64,000 nt of DNA from Liolophura sinensis (GCF_032854445.1 NC_088295.1:38658510-38722509); one strand, 5' to 3'. Positions 1-12,080 are shown, counted from the first letter of the stretch. Notes: generated from the letters alone by a model not told the origin. Numbers and translations: made by a program.

Positions 1-2219
1 TTCCTTAAAATTTAACGAATAATTTTCGTTGGCACCTTGGACGAAATTTCTCTACAGCCTAAAACCGCGAAAATACCGTTTGAAATTTTAAAGGAATGAT
101 TAAGACATTTAAGACCACTTCGGCAGCACTGCAGTTATATATCTGGTGACGAAAACATTTTTAAGACAAAATATTATAATGGTATTGGGTGCCATAACGA
201 GATCATAAAAAAACACATATAGGTGCACATTTTTACAACAAGGAAAAATATGAAAGCGTCAGTTCAAACTTCAAAGCCACATGAGTATTCTTTTTAATCT
301 ACAAAATGATACATATTAATGTATAAATAAAATGTACTTTATAATATATGCCAACAGCCTTTAAATAATGAATTAAATTTTGGCATGCTGAGAGTTTACG
401 TTCCAAAGACTGGCTTACTTGACCGTATAAGGCGATGTTGTAAATTGTATGTACAATAGATTGCGTAGAAACTTCAGCGAATATTAACCCAGTCCCGACA
501 GTCAATTTCTTTTAGCCAATCAGCTGTGTTTCAAATCAGTCATACTCGCAACCAAAATTGCTTTTGATCACTGACATCTAACAACACAGGCTCTACACAT
601 CGATATATTGTAATTTCATATTCTTGCGAACAAAATCAAGTCAGACCACTTTTTCTAATGTATGTTTAACTCCATAAGCCTTGTTTCGACACCAAAAAGT
701 CATTGCCCGAAATGACGTCATAATTATTCAGAAATCAGCGGCATGCTAGATATTTGGAGGAGTTCCATATCTTTTGATGAAGGGCGACACCAATTGTTTA
801 AATTGCTATCGACCTTGATTTAAACCTTGTTTCTGACACTGCTTTATTTGACATTAACTGCATGTTTTAGTATAATATTACCTTCAGAAATGAATTTTAT
901 TTTATCTTTTGTAGTATATGATCTCGCATCAGAATGATTTTAGAGTTGCACTCTAGAAAATTCTATTATAAAAAAAAAACAAGGTAGTCCATTCGCTGAG
1001 ACAGTAGTGTAGCTGTGTTACTGAGTGGAGTTTGTTCTAACCACATGTTGGCTCAGCTATTACTCTCCATTCCACTTGTTTCTGAATAATTCGTCACCGA
1101 GTTCTCGGTGTTGAAACCAGGCTTATGGAGTTTAAGGAGCTTCTACAGTGTGAAGCGTCGAATGTCGTAAAAGGTGGGTCAAATCATAAGGATTGAGATA
1201 GTCTGAATTGCTTTCCTAAATTGTTAAAAACATAGCAATGTGTTAAAACCGCTGTGACTAGCTTTGAAGAATAGTACGGAAACAAAAGTCTTCTGTCGTT
1301 TCCAACTCTGCTAAGTGTGACGTCATGCAAGAACACTTGGCGTCACCCATTCAGCATATCAACAAATGACGTCGCACTTTATTACTCGATGGCACATCTA
1401 CTTGACTCATCGTCGCATAAGGAACATTATCACGTTATATAAGGAAAGTTTTACCGAAACTGCCGGAGATTTCTTTTTTGGATACTCCTCACTTATACGA
1501 GTTAAATAGTGTTATTCGTCGTAAATCTTTTTGAACCCTGGTGTTAGCTCTGTTCCCTAGAGTATCCTTCATATAATTTTAATATTTCCGCGTAGATTCT
1601 CTTAAGACTGAAGTAGCACTTAAGTAACATTATGAATTTAAAAAGGAGTCTAACTGCATCTGGCTTGAAATAATGTACAACATATCAATGTTTAGAGCTT
1701 GTGTTGTTACGTGTCACTGACTAAAGGCAATTCTGGTAGCGACTGATTTTACAGACAGCTGAATGTACCGGCTACAAAAAAAATTAGATTAAAGAATGTG
1801 TTTGATCCCGTACTGGGCCTGGAGTGGAACACAGACGGGGGGTATGCTCCCAATCAAGGATAAAATTGTGCGCTATATATTACTGAACCATCCGTCATCT
1901 CCATAGAACTCCTTTTTCTCCAAAAGACATATGATGAGTGTAATAGTTATAACAAATGAATGAGTTTTATGGAGCTTATTGTGGACATTTCATGCAGCTT
2001 TTTGTGAACATATAGGTCCCATCCACAATGCCAAAGATGACGAATACAGTTTAATCAGAAAATTTTATCTTGTCAGAATCCGGGATATTAATAGTACGTT
2101 TGGGATATCATATATATTTCAATCCAGATAAGGATGGGACAATTTACAATAAATTCACTTAACAGATAAGTGTGTGCGACAAGTGGTTGTTTCACATATA
2201 TCTCTCTTTTATTACTTAC
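1..2219. other. No supported gene; probable 3' part of the SDR gene
   Basis: AT-rich sequence with short ORFs only. By gene order the last SDR exon should be here or to the left. A weak candidate near 299-485 on the minus strand is discussed under rejected items. No SINE or array was recognised. Confidence 0.5.
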
Positions 2220-2361
2220 ATTTAAAAAGCCCAAATAGGCAAATGCATGAGTGGTCTTCCATACTGCGGGTTATTTCTGTGGCTACAACGCCCGGATGAT
2301 AGCACGTCATTGTCACGTGACTACCGGAAAGCCGTGACGCCATAGTTATCGTCTGCATTAC
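2220..2361 (-). CDS. SDR exon 6 (HPG loop after the active site)
   Basis: The acceptor TTAACAG precedes VMQTITMASRL, and the exon continues through HVTMTCYHPGVVATEITRSM, the loop that follows beta-6 in this family. A consensus donor GTAAGT follows codon 247 plus one base (phase 1). Reading through instead would give a stop three codons later. I prefer the splice because the protein would otherwise lack its C-terminal 60-80 residues. Confidence 0.75.
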
Positions 2362-5300
2362 CTGTTAAGATAAGAAAATCGACATTAATGGTTAAACTTA
2401 TGAAACTGTTGGCCCTTTGCCTGTGGAAAATTGTTGAAACTTATGATATAAACGTTATATTTAATTATATACATGCTTCACACGTTCGATTCCATCTGTT
2501 TCATGAATCGTGTGCCTTTTCTCCTCCCGATAAATAACTTGTTATATAGCAGATGTTGGAAAGGTTTAACAGTAAATGTGTCGTGTGTCACTTCCTCACA
2601 CAAACTGTTAACAACAGAGTGCCGTTTTTTCAATTCCCTACACAGAGTGTTTGTAACAAAATGTGTGTTGTGTTTCACTTTCCTCATACAACCTTAACAA
2701 AATGTGTGCAGTGTTTCACTTCCTCACACAGATTGTTTGTGACAAAATGTTTGTTGTGTTTCACTACCAAACACAGACTGTTATCATATGTGCGGTCTTT
2801 CACTTTCTCATAACAGACGTTACATTCTTACACAAAAGTTTTGTGATGTTTCACTTCTTTACAAAAACTGATTTTTGATAGTTTAAAAAATGAGGTGTTT
2901 CACCTCCCCAGACAGGCTCTTCACAAAATGCGTGCGGTGTTTGACTGCCTCACAGACTGTGCACAAAATGTGTGGGATGTTTGACGTCCTCGAATACAAA
3001 AAGTGTGCGGTGTTTCATTTCCTCATACACTGTTAAGTGATAATATTAACACTGAAGCAAACCGCCATGTCCCTTTTACGGCTTCGCACTGTACTGATAT
3101 ATTATTGGGAGTTTAAATGGAATACAATTTGTTTTCTTCACTAATAGCACACATAAACCGTAACGTGTCATCAATGGTAAGGGGTTATAGCGGTCACGGG
3201 TGGCATGTAAATCTGTTGTCCAACAGCCAGGACACCAAATCCTGATTTAAGACTCTGATATATTGAAATGTTTGGCTTGTGTTGGAAGTTGCTGACGATT
3301 GATCTTACGATGAACTAAATACAGCTCACCTGATAGAGCTTAGATTTGCTGTAATACATGCATCGCTTGTACACCCTCTCATCTTTCGCCTGGATTGTGT
3401 CTAAGTCGAAGGTGCCATATTGTGAAGCCACGCTTGACGTCAAGATGATACGGCAATCCTCGCCGGACTGCTGCATGATGGGTAGCAGGTGGGCTATAAT
3501 CAGGAAATGACCCAGGTAGTTCACCTGAAGAGACCAAAATCTTATGAGCGGAGGGCGCAGAATGTGCTATAATAAAACCACCACATTTTACCTAGTGTAA
3601 CACAAAACGCATGAGGTTTATGAGTTATGAGTTGGAGGGGGGGGGGGTGCGGAATGAGCTGAAGTAGTCCGGCACATTTTACCAGACGTAACACAAAAGG
3701 CTTATGGATATTTTCACTTATACATAAGTAGTCGGGTGTAAGAAACCGCCGTTAAAAAAAACCCATTGAATTCACTGCTATCTAAATTACCAACAACCTG
3801 TGGAAACTGATGATAGGCATGTTTGATAACCCGTCAGGCCACCTCACGCCTCCTCGTTTGTCAAGAGTTAGTGTCCTCTAGGAAATAACTCATTATACTT
3901 CTCGACCAGTGACGTCAAAGATTAAAGAAACACCTGACGAAAGAACGAAACTAATGTGGTCGATGTGGAGTTAAGCGCCATATTTAGTGACGAATATACT
4001 TTGTACACTGCTTTTGTAAAGAACTCTGTGTATGACTGTATATATAAATTCGATCGGTTGATTGATTGGCTGTTTGACTGGCCTAAGTTGATCTGTCGTA
4101 AAGTATTCTTACCTGAAACTGAGTCTCGTATCCATCCTCCGTATGACCTGTTGACAAAAGTGACAGGTGATAAAACAGATACACATTTCAAAGCTTTGCT
4201 CTAGGGACTTATACAACGAACAAAATCTTCAGAAATATTCGTTTCTGTGGATTCACTTCATTTTATGAAATAGTCATGCTGATAGAGACGGTTTGCAATT
4301 TGCACATTTCTTCGGCGCTTAGCACTGGGAGGTTAGAGAAAAGAAACATGACTGGTTGGCCCTGTGTCAGTATAATGTGGGTGGGGTGTGATGTCTGGTG
4401 TTTTCGGCATGATACTTCATTGGCGGCAGCATTTTGGGGACATGGGCTCACCCTGCCACAAGAAGACACAATATATGTACATACATGTAATGGTGTGCAC
4501 AAACCTGTAGTCATACGACTGAAAAATTCTTAAGTACGATGTTAAACCTCACACATATGTGACAACTGGATTTCGGAAAAAGTTTCGCATGTCTCATCGG
4601 TATATTTATTAATTTATTTGTTTATTTATTTGGTGTTTACGCCGTACTCAAGAAAATTTTACTTACAAGACGACGGCCATAATTATGATAGGAGGAAACC
4701 AGGTAGAGCCTTGAGCTCAGAGTGATCGCACTGATGAGAGGCTTCTGGGTCATTGTTCTGCATGATTACCACTCGGCCACGGAGGGCCCCCTTTGCATTC
4801 GTATGACAGCAGTAAGGTTTATGGGTGAAAAACTGATGAGGTTGTTGTCCAACCTCATATTCGACAATTTCCCACTTACACGATGGTGGCCAGTTTTATG
4901 AGTGGAAGAAACCGGAGTGATCTTAAACGAACGCAACAGACTGCGCAAACGGCAATAGCTTCGTCGTCGGAATTTAAAAAATATTTAATATTAATATATA
5001 TGATAATATTAATGAGGGGTTTAAATGTGAATTTATATCTTTCCAAGTGTATTACTTCCTGCCAGGAATTATTCTATGGAATGAAGTCGCCATATAAATT
5101 CAGTTAAGTATACATACTTCCTATATCAAGTGGTAGGCAACAGACAATTTTTGTACAGGAGCATGTTCAGATGCTAATAATGAGCCGAATTAGCTGCATT
5201 ATCTTCTGAATTTCGGACTGCTACAACGAATAGTGGGGTTGGGGTAATCTACAAATTCCCAAATGCACGGATTGAACCCGCGTCTGGTGTGCCTGGCGCG

Positions 5301-8300
5301 CATGTGGTGTAGGAGTCACAAGCCTTGCTGGCTGAGCTGTGTACCGCTCTCAGATGAGTAAAACAACCCAGAGTGCCTGGATGCTTCCATTTACACAGGA
5401 ATAACGTGAGAGTAGCTTCATACTCAAGTTATATTGATGCTTACCCCATGGCGGTGACCCTATCCCTGCATTACATAGTAATATATGTAACTTTCGTCCC
5501 GCCTGCTTAAAAGAAGTGATAAAGTCCATTGCTGATTTAAGGATAGCCAGGTCCAGGTGCATGTATTCCAGCTGTAACTCCCTCTCATCAGAATGGGACA
5601 GACCTAGGTGGGACGTCTCCGATAGGAATTCAGCCTTCATTTTGGCAATGGCCTAGATGAAAAATTTGGTATAAAAAACTATTCCAGAAATACCAAGAAC
5701 GATGAAATGTAAAGTTTGGCTACTGGAGTCTGGGACTGATCGACCCACAACACAAACCAAGGAAGTACTCGGTACAGTGTTGAAAAACCTTTACCCCAAC
5801 GAATGCAATTGTACATTCATGGAAGTACCATGTTTCTACAATGTATTATCTGTCCTTGTGAGGTACAATGTCAAATAATAATTGTAACAAGTTAAATAAC
5901 ATCTAGATTATGTGTTTGTTCCATCCACAGTGTACAACACATCCGTGTTCATACGGGAGTGGAATTCCTACTGGTACATCTGGTATCACCTGTAGCACAT
6001 CATGTGATAGTTTAATTACCACTACTGATATTTTGGAGCCACCTACAGCACATCACATGACAGTCTAATCTTACCACACCTGACATCTTTGGACCAGCCG
6101 TACCACATCACGTGATAGTGTAAACTTACCACTTCTGACATCTTCGGACCACCCGGACTACATCACGCGACAGTGTAATATTACCACTGCTTAATGCCTT
6201 TGGATCACCCGTAGTATATCGTGCGACAACATAATACAGTGTAATGCAATTGGATCACCTGTAGCAAGCCACATGACAGTGTAATATTACCACTGCTAAT
6301 GCCCTTGGGTCACCTGCAGTACATCACGTGACAGTGTAATGCAAATGGATCATCTGCAGCACATCACGTGACAATGTAAGATTATCACTGCTAATGCCTT
6401 TGGATCACCTCTAGCACATCACGGGACAGTGTAATCTTAATTCTCGCGTAGCACACCACGTGATTCACGTGATTATTACTAATTATATTATATCTCCGGG
6501 CCACGTCTGTCAAACAAGTAACAGTCCAATCTTAGCACACCTGGCTATTTTAAGTTTGATATATCAGTGGAACCTTACCACTTTTGACATCTTTGGGCTA
6601 CTGGTATCATATACTAATCATAGTCACTAATCGTTACGTTCCTGCTGAAACTTCCGGAAAATGAGATCCTATATGCGATGAATATTATATTGGAGACATT
6701 TAAATATAAAATGAGCAGCCTGCGGATGGTCGTGGGTTTCCCCCTGGCTCTGCCCGGTTTCCACCCACCATAATGCTGGCCACTGTCGCATAAGTAAAAT
6801 ATTCTTCAGTACGGCGTAAAACACCAATCAAATAAAAAAAAATAAATATAAAATGTCATTTGGTCTCTTTATGATCACAAAGATTACACATAAACAGAAT
6901 CTGGATTCCATACCTCGGTCGCTCTTTGCTCTGACCGACAGGCTATGATCACATGAGCTCCCATTATAGCCAACCCCTTTGCCAATTCATAGCCGATCCC
7001 TGTGAAAACAGAAAAATAATCATTGTAGAGAATACATGCATTGTACATATTTTATACAATTAGTTTCAGGCATACATATTCAAGATTATTCAATACAAGA
7101 TAGTGATGGGATATGGACAATTATCTAACAACCTTTTTGTAAAAAATAAATCTTCCATTCAAATATTTACAATCTAGAGAGCATTTAACACAACTTTATA
7201 AAAACGCCAGACAAAGCCTTCGAGGCTAGATTCTAACTATAGGTTATTATAGCCTACACTCTTTGCTTTGCTTTGTCTCCGTTACAAAACTGGTTAGATA
7301 TACGGAAACATAAATAACGCATTAAGCGTTCAACTTAGAGAACACTGCTATGCTCTAGGTGTACCGCACCGAAGCATAATTTCATGACATTTTCAAAAAT
7401 ATCCTCTGTTTCTGTAAACGTTCTGTAACCAGTTATTCTACATCAGTATCGCAGTATCTTAATAAGGTTTATTAGTAAGATTTAAAATCAATTCCAGGGG
7501 CGTAGGCTCCTCAACGAGGCAAAAAATGTTCCGCTCAAGTCGACGAAAAAAATATTTTAGCCAGTATTTCTTACCTAGCTGTTAACATTCATTCCACAGA
7601 TATTTGCTGTAGCCTATATAGACCAATATTTCAATTTCGTACCAATTTACTAAATAGTATATAGGCCTATTTAGATCTGTTATGTGAACCATTCCATATC
7701 GATCCCGGCGTGTTTTACAGAATTACCTCTCTTGAATCTTACCGCGCAGGCAGCACTAGCCATTTCCGTCTGGTGGACAAGACAAATGCCGCAGTTTTAC
7801 TTGTATTGTTTGTAACTCTGGAACCCATGACAATAAATACTATATTTTCAGGGACAGCCTGTTTTCAATCTCACCTGAGCTGAAATTGAGTTGTTTTTAG
7901 TTTGTTTTTTTAATGTGAAAATGAATGTGTACACATTGGCTAAATCTGCATTCGAAACACTCCGATATCACTGGGAGCTTCCGGGCCTGGGCGGCCCCTG
8001 GACCTACGCCTAAGAGACTGTGATAGTCGTTCCGCTCTTGTCAAATCCGCAAGACCCCTCCTCCACCCCCAACCCCGGTGAAGATCACACTTACATAGGC
8101 AACAGATGATCACACTTACATGTATACTAACAAGAAAGACAGCTCTGCATCCACTCTCTGCACACATATATATAGGCCTATATACTGAAAGGATTAATTA
8201 TTCTGTAAACATGTACAGGTCAGTAAGTAGGTCTTCACTGTTAACTGGGCCACCATCATATCACCATTGATAAGCCCTTATGCAGTTAATACCGTACACG

Positions 8301-8576
8301 GTTATATGTGTAACATGAACATAACCTATGCATAGGCCTATATTAAATATATATAACATACATGCCTGACTATACTGTACCTCCAGTGCACAGTCAGTAA
8401 CATAAAACTTACACTATAGGCATTTACTGATTGTAGATGTTACAGGTAGGGTCGACTATAATGCGTGTTACTTAGTTCTTAAACCTGTATATCAAATTAC
8501 CTGTGTTTCCACCTGTTACAACAACGACGGTGTCACTGGGTAATCTGACGTTAGGTAAAGAGGCACCGCTGCCCAT
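2220..8576 (-). CDS. Short-chain dehydrogenase/reductase, DHRSX/retinol-dehydrogenase-like (six exons, 3' end missing)
   Basis: This gene encodes a classical SDR, an NAD(P)(H)-dependent oxidoreductase with a Rossmann fold; the substrate cannot be read from sequence but may be a retinoid, steroid or other lipid carbonyl. Exons are 8576-8501, 6999-6914, 5652-5445, 4147-4113, 3524-3330 and 2361-2220, all with GT/AG borders and joining in phase to 247 codons plus one base. Visible motifs are the nucleotide-binding TGGNTGIG (residues 21-28), Arg47 after strand beta-2 (suggesting NADP), LDLA (87-90), CNAG (114-117, where NNAG is usual), NYLGHF (137-142), the catalytic Ser of TSS (164-166), YYSKSK with catalytic Tyr193 and Lys197, and YHPGVV (221-226). 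The start at 8576 gives an N-terminus MGSGAS that fits the N-myristoylation pattern. The family usually has about 300-330 residues, so one or two 3' exons (after residue 248) are missing; they are either below 2220 and unrecognised or outside the window. The exact subfamily is uncertain. Confidence 0.85.
2560..3045. repeat. Degenerate minisatellite in SDR intron 5
   Basis: About nine diverged copies of a unit of roughly 45-55 bp that contains variants of 'caaaatgtgtg', 'gtgtttcacttcctcacaca' and 'gactgtt'. It lies between SDR exons 5 and 6. Short ORFs here are by-products of the repeat. Confidence 0.7.
3330..3524 (-). CDS. SDR exon 5 (catalytic Ser, Tyr and Lys)
   Basis: The exon is 65 whole codons in phase 0 on both sides, with acceptor CTTCAG and donor GTGAGC. 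It carries VNYLGHF, then RIILTSSVAS with the catalytic Ser, then YYSKSKLYQ with the active-site Y-x3-K. This exon alone identifies the family. Confidence 0.9.
4113..4147 (-). CDS. SDR micro-exon 4 (35 bp)
   Basis: This exon of only 35 bases has acceptor CAACAG and donor GTAAGA. It supplies HTEDGYETQFQ, the conserved segment that precedes NYLGHF in this SDR group. Its phase (1 in, 0 out) exactly bridges exons 3 and 5. It was found by looking for the missing segment. Confidence 0.8.
4285..4555 (+). mobile_element. SINE-like element, family 2
   Basis: Shares the body 'atgactggttggccc...', 'gtcagtataatgtgg', 'tgatacttcattggcggcag' and 'ccctgccacaa' with the copy at 14955-15260, and ends in a 'tacgatgttaaacc' tail. 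It lies in SDR intron 3 and covers two spurious ORFs. Confidence 0.7.
4605..4791 (-). mobile_element. SINE, family 1, internally deleted
   Basis: The minus-strand copy keeps the TTATTT-rich tail, the 'gccgtactcaaga' segment and the tRNA-like end (ggccacggagggcccc), but lacks the middle. A further small fragment follows at about 4868-4920. Confidence 0.75.
5445..5652 (-). CDS. SDR exon 3 (LDLA and CNAG motifs)
   Basis: The exon encodes residues 55-124, with YMHLDLAILKS followed by LHILLCNAGIG. These match beta-3, helix D and the NNAG segment of SDRs, with Cys in place of the first Asn. It enters in phase 0 and leaves in phase 1 at a GTAAGC donor. Confidence 0.88.
5975..6630. repeat. Minisatellite with CACGTG motifs in SDR intron 2
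   Basis: Units of roughly 60-100 bp share the blocks 'tttggatcacctgtagca', 'catcacgtgacagtgtaat' and 'taccactgctaatgcc'. About eight copies are recognisable. Several copies keep the palindrome CACGTG, an E-box core. Confidence 0.8.
6714..6846 (+). mobile_element. 5'-truncated SINE, family 1, in SDR intron 2
   Basis: Only the 3' part is present (from 'cctgcggatggtcgtggg' to the 'caccaatcaaat' tail). A perfect 13-bp direct repeat, taaatataaaatg, flanks it at 6701-6713 and 6843-6855. The copy therefore inserted already truncated, as expected of reverse transcription primed at the target. Confidence 0.85.
6914..6999 (-). CDS. SDR exon 2 (GIG of the cofactor loop to strand beta-2)
   Basis: The AG acceptor abuts 6999 and a GTATGG donor follows 6914. 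The exon enters in phase 1 and leaves in phase 0. It completes the glycine-rich loop (GIGYELAKG) and encodes AHVIIACRS, the end of beta-2 where Arg commonly selects NADP. Confidence 0.85.
8501..8576 (-). CDS. SDR exon 1 (start codon, first half of the cofactor loop)
   Basis: The exon runs from ATG at 8576-8574 to a GTAATT donor and ends in phase 1. It encodes a short leader (MGSGAS...), then strand beta-1 and TGGNT of the cofactor loop. The -3 base of the ATG is a G, acceptable for initiation. The frame stays open for some distance upstream, so the start is chosen by resemblance to related SDRs as I remember them, not forced by a stop. Confidence 0.8.
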
Positions 8577-9795
8577 GACTGTCAGAAGCACAGAGAACAC
8601 CAACGCGTTTTCTCTTTCAGAAGTGAACACCGTTACAACACAGCACTCCAATGTTTACTGGCCGCATTCCAACACGCCCCAGTACAGCCAAATAGACTTT
8701 GTACGATTACACACAGTTCAGCACTAGTAAGAAATAACTGCTCTGTAGTATACGCCTTTACGCTGAAAAGAATCAACGAACCGTTATTGCATATGCAGTT
8801 TGTAACGTGTATATATGCCGGAAACTTCTGCAAAGCTGTTTTATGTCCCCAGCAGCTAATTAGTCTTTGCTAGTAGGGGCCCATTCTAACAAACTAGGAT
8901 CTTGGAACAAAGGACATTTGTTGTGCGGTAATTGGTCATGGTCTGTATAAAGTACATAACATTCTTTCCTGAGCACACAACTCTCTGGTCCTTGTTTACA
9001 TAATCCCTTATGAGAGAAAAACTAAATCGACGATAGTGATTTAGAGTCAAATGTACAAAAGTTGCTATCACTTATAAAAAGCCTTGGCCCTGGTGACACG
9101 TTCCAGTGTGTGTAACGATTTTCATCACGGTTTAAAATCAACCCGATTATCGATGAATTAACTCTCTGTACATGTATGCCTAATATTACAGGCCTAATGT
9201 TAAGAAAGGGTGACTTTACTTCCAACATATGTAGCAAACAAACAGAGAATTTTTATCACATAGAGTAGAATATATCTTTCACCTCATGTCACTCTTATAA
9301 ACGTATAGGTAAGGATTTTACTCAACCACGCTTGTGCATCAGGAGACTCCCGTGAGCCTTGTCTTTGTCTTTCTTAACGAGATGGTATATTCCTTTTATC
9401 TGATTGTACATCAGAATAATGCTGTGTTTACCTGCATCTAAGAACATGAAACAACGAGAATTTGATCCACATAAGAACATCTACCGGTGTCCGGTAGAAA
9501 AAAAGAGTCTCCGAGGAATGCTCTTTAATTTGTTTTCATTTCAATACTGTTTAAATGTGATGACAGCATAGCATTTTGAGTAATTGATCTATAACGCCTG
9601 ATAAATTGCGATCAGCATCACTGCTTTATTACCTAATTATGCTTAGGTCATGGTGATACGGGGTGTATAACTTCCTTGTATTTAAGCATGTGCAGAAAGA
9701 GTTAGGATAAAACCGTAAATGAGATAAAATAAAAAGAGGCCGATTTCACCGGTTACTTGTGATCATTTGTCAACTATATCACACTTTCGTCATTG
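8577..9795. other. Intergenic or 5' flank of the SDR gene
   Basis: No repeat or gene recognised. The SDR promoter should lie here (reading leftwards), but no convincing TATA box or CpG-rich block stands out. Confidence 0.5.
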
Positions 9796-9796
9796 C

Positions 9797-10098
9797 TGGG
9801 GGCCTCCGTCGCTGAGATGGTTAGCGTGCCAGCGCGGTGAAATGAATTAAAAGTCTTCCACCAGTGCGTTCGCTGTGCCCATGCTGGCTTTGTCTCCAGC
9901 CGTTCGTCTGCATGTGTGTGTGTGTGTGTGTGGAAGAGCGGGAGGGGGGGGGGGGGGTGGAGGGCTTCCAGCAACCTGCAGATGGTCGTGGTTTACTCCC
10001 GGGCTCTGCCCTGTTTCCTCCCATCATGATGCTGGCCGACGTCGTAGAAGTGAAATACTCTTGAGTACAGCCGAAAACACCAATCAGATAAATATATT
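9797..10098 (+). mobile_element. SINE, family 1, carrying (GT)n and poly-G tracts
   Basis: Near full-length copy: tRNA-like head 'ggcctccgtcgctgagatgg', middle with 'gttcgctgtg' (box B region), then the conserved 3' half ending in 'aacaccaatcagataaat'. A (GT)n run and a 14-G run are embedded at about 9911-9957. A detached tail fragment recurs at 10226-10262. Confidence 0.85.
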
Positions 10099-10262
10099 GA
10101 TCTGGTTTTACTCTCTACGCTGTCTTTCCTACATAAACCGTGACACCACTCGTATCTTTGCTTTGTTGTCAAGGAAATATCTACTGAATGTTACGACAGC
10201 ACAGCATTTTGAGTGACAAATCAGCGGCGAAAAACACCAATCAAATAAATAAAATAAATAAG

Positions 10263-11824
10263 TTTAGAGCACACTTTCACACAACCCCTCTCACAACTAC
10301 GTCCAGATAAAAGAGCGGTGGAAATCCGTCCTGCAACAAGGAGGCACATTATACGCACTTGTGAACAAGCAATCCTATACATGCATCAGCTGTTTCTCAA
10401 ACTTTTGCTGCTGAATAGAGACAAAAAACACATGGCTGCGCAGATACGTCCTATAATGTATTAGAGATGGGAGAAAAGTGTAAAGTGCGGTCGACACAAG
10501 CTATTATCTATTCTAGCGTTATTCCATGTAATGCTACATATTAATAAATATTTAATATGGAGTAGAACTTTGTAGCAGTTTTAGAGTAGAGCTGAGTAGA
10601 ACAGAGACGACAGTGTGATAACTGGCAAATGGTCACACATAACCGATGAAATACGGCGTCTTGTCAAGTTACCTCAGTTAGAGTTCAGTTCTAACTGGCC
10701 ATGTAAATGCTTAGACAGTAGCAGATTACCATGCATCTTCCCTAAACATTTCAGAACTTCACCCTGTTTGGATAAGAGCAATACCGTGCATACCACTCCA
10801 GTCCATATTGGTTCATTAGGTTCAGTGACGCGGAAATAACGATTATTAATATAATAACCACGCAAAAAGTGTTTCTGTTAATTACATTTGTGAAATTTGG
10901 GCGATTGTCCATGTATAGTGCAGAATACTGGTTTCAAAAGTGTAATACATGTAGTTTGTATTTTAATGTCGTTTGACATAAATAAGTAATAGTTTGTATT
11001 TTAACTTCGTTTGATGTTAAGTGAAGTAGTAATAGTTCGTATTTTAAAGTCGATAGAGGCAAAGTAAATCATAAAGGACAAGTATACAGGAGCCACATAC
11101 CGGCCTTGAAGTGGGATATGACAACTAACGTCACTTGATGCGAAGTATATCAGTAATAGTTTGTATTTTAAAACGTCACTAGAGGTTTAGTGAACCAGTG
11201 GTAGTTGGTGTTTTTACGTCGATAGAGGTGAAGTAAATCACAAAAGACACTTGTGCAGGAGCGGCCTAAAGAGTGATATGACTGTCATGAGATTAAATGT
11301 TCCCCTGCGACTGTGAACATATTACTTTGGAATGAAAACAAAGCACGCTTGTTAGAAAAATATTAAGAAAATTCTCCGACCATATTGTAGCATTGAAGAT
11401 GGCTTATATTTTCGAACAACATTTTGCACATACTGTTAAGTTTGTGTGTATGTGCTTCAGGTTTCAGGTATTTTCAAGAAGCACATTTCCTGATCCATGT
11501 TTAACCTGAAAGATTGTACAAATTACGAGTTTTTCCAAGGTAATCATATCAGACACATCCATGGATACCTTATCACATGGAACAAGAGACCATTTCAAAC
11601 AGCTATCTGTTGAACTGTTTGAAAATGACCTCCAATAAATGTCCAAAAAATTGATATTGTTTCTTTTTGCCTAACTTTACATAAACCATGTTGATTGGGG
11701 GCGTGCGGTTTGCTAGATTAGGCATTTGTCCGAACATTATAAACCCTATCTGTTATGAATTGACCAGATGCCGTATATCACCGGAGTCACGGCATAGCAG
11801 ACACACGCGTATACTCTATACGAA
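10263..11824. other. Intergenic; local short direct repeats
   Basis: No gene seen. The motif 'agtaatagtttgtatttta' recurs about four times between 10950 and 11220. A longer block containing 'gtcgatagaggtgaagtaaatca' appears twice (near 11050 and 11218). A dispersed repeat copy lies at 10600-10760 (see findings). Confidence 0.5.
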
Positions 11825-12080
11825 TTTATTTATTTCATTTGTGTTTTACGCGGTACTCAAGAATGTCTCATTTAAGCGACGGTGACCAGCATGATGGTGG
11901 GAGGAAACGAGCAGAGCCCTGGGAATCCCACAACCATCTGTAGAACAGACCGTCCCACATACGGCCGGAGAGGAAACCAGCATAAGCTGGACTTGAACTC
12001 ACAGCGACCACATTGATGAGAGGCTCCAGGGTCATTACGCAGCGCTAGCGCGGTAACCAACTGAGCCTCGGAGGCCCCCT
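11825..12080 (-). mobile_element. SINE, family 1, full length
   Basis: Reading on the minus strand: tRNA-like head (ggggcctccgaggctcag, box A region), box B region 'gagttcaagtcc', conserved central and 3' parts, and an A/T-rich tail. Confidence 0.9.

Noticed and set aside
299..485. Possible last SDR exon (STQSIVHTIYNIALYGQ on the minus strand)
   Set aside because: It vaguely resembles the EGAQTSIH...L-G region of retinol dehydrogenases and a phase-compatible AG exists near 476, but the acceptor is poor, the GKYF motif is not seen and similarity is too weak to call.
9821..10216. Several ORFs around 9.8-10.2 kb
   Set aside because: They arise inside a SINE with GT and poly-G tracts.
11825..12080. 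tRNA gene
   Set aside because: Box A/B-like motifs belong to the SINE head; no cloverleaf outside the element.
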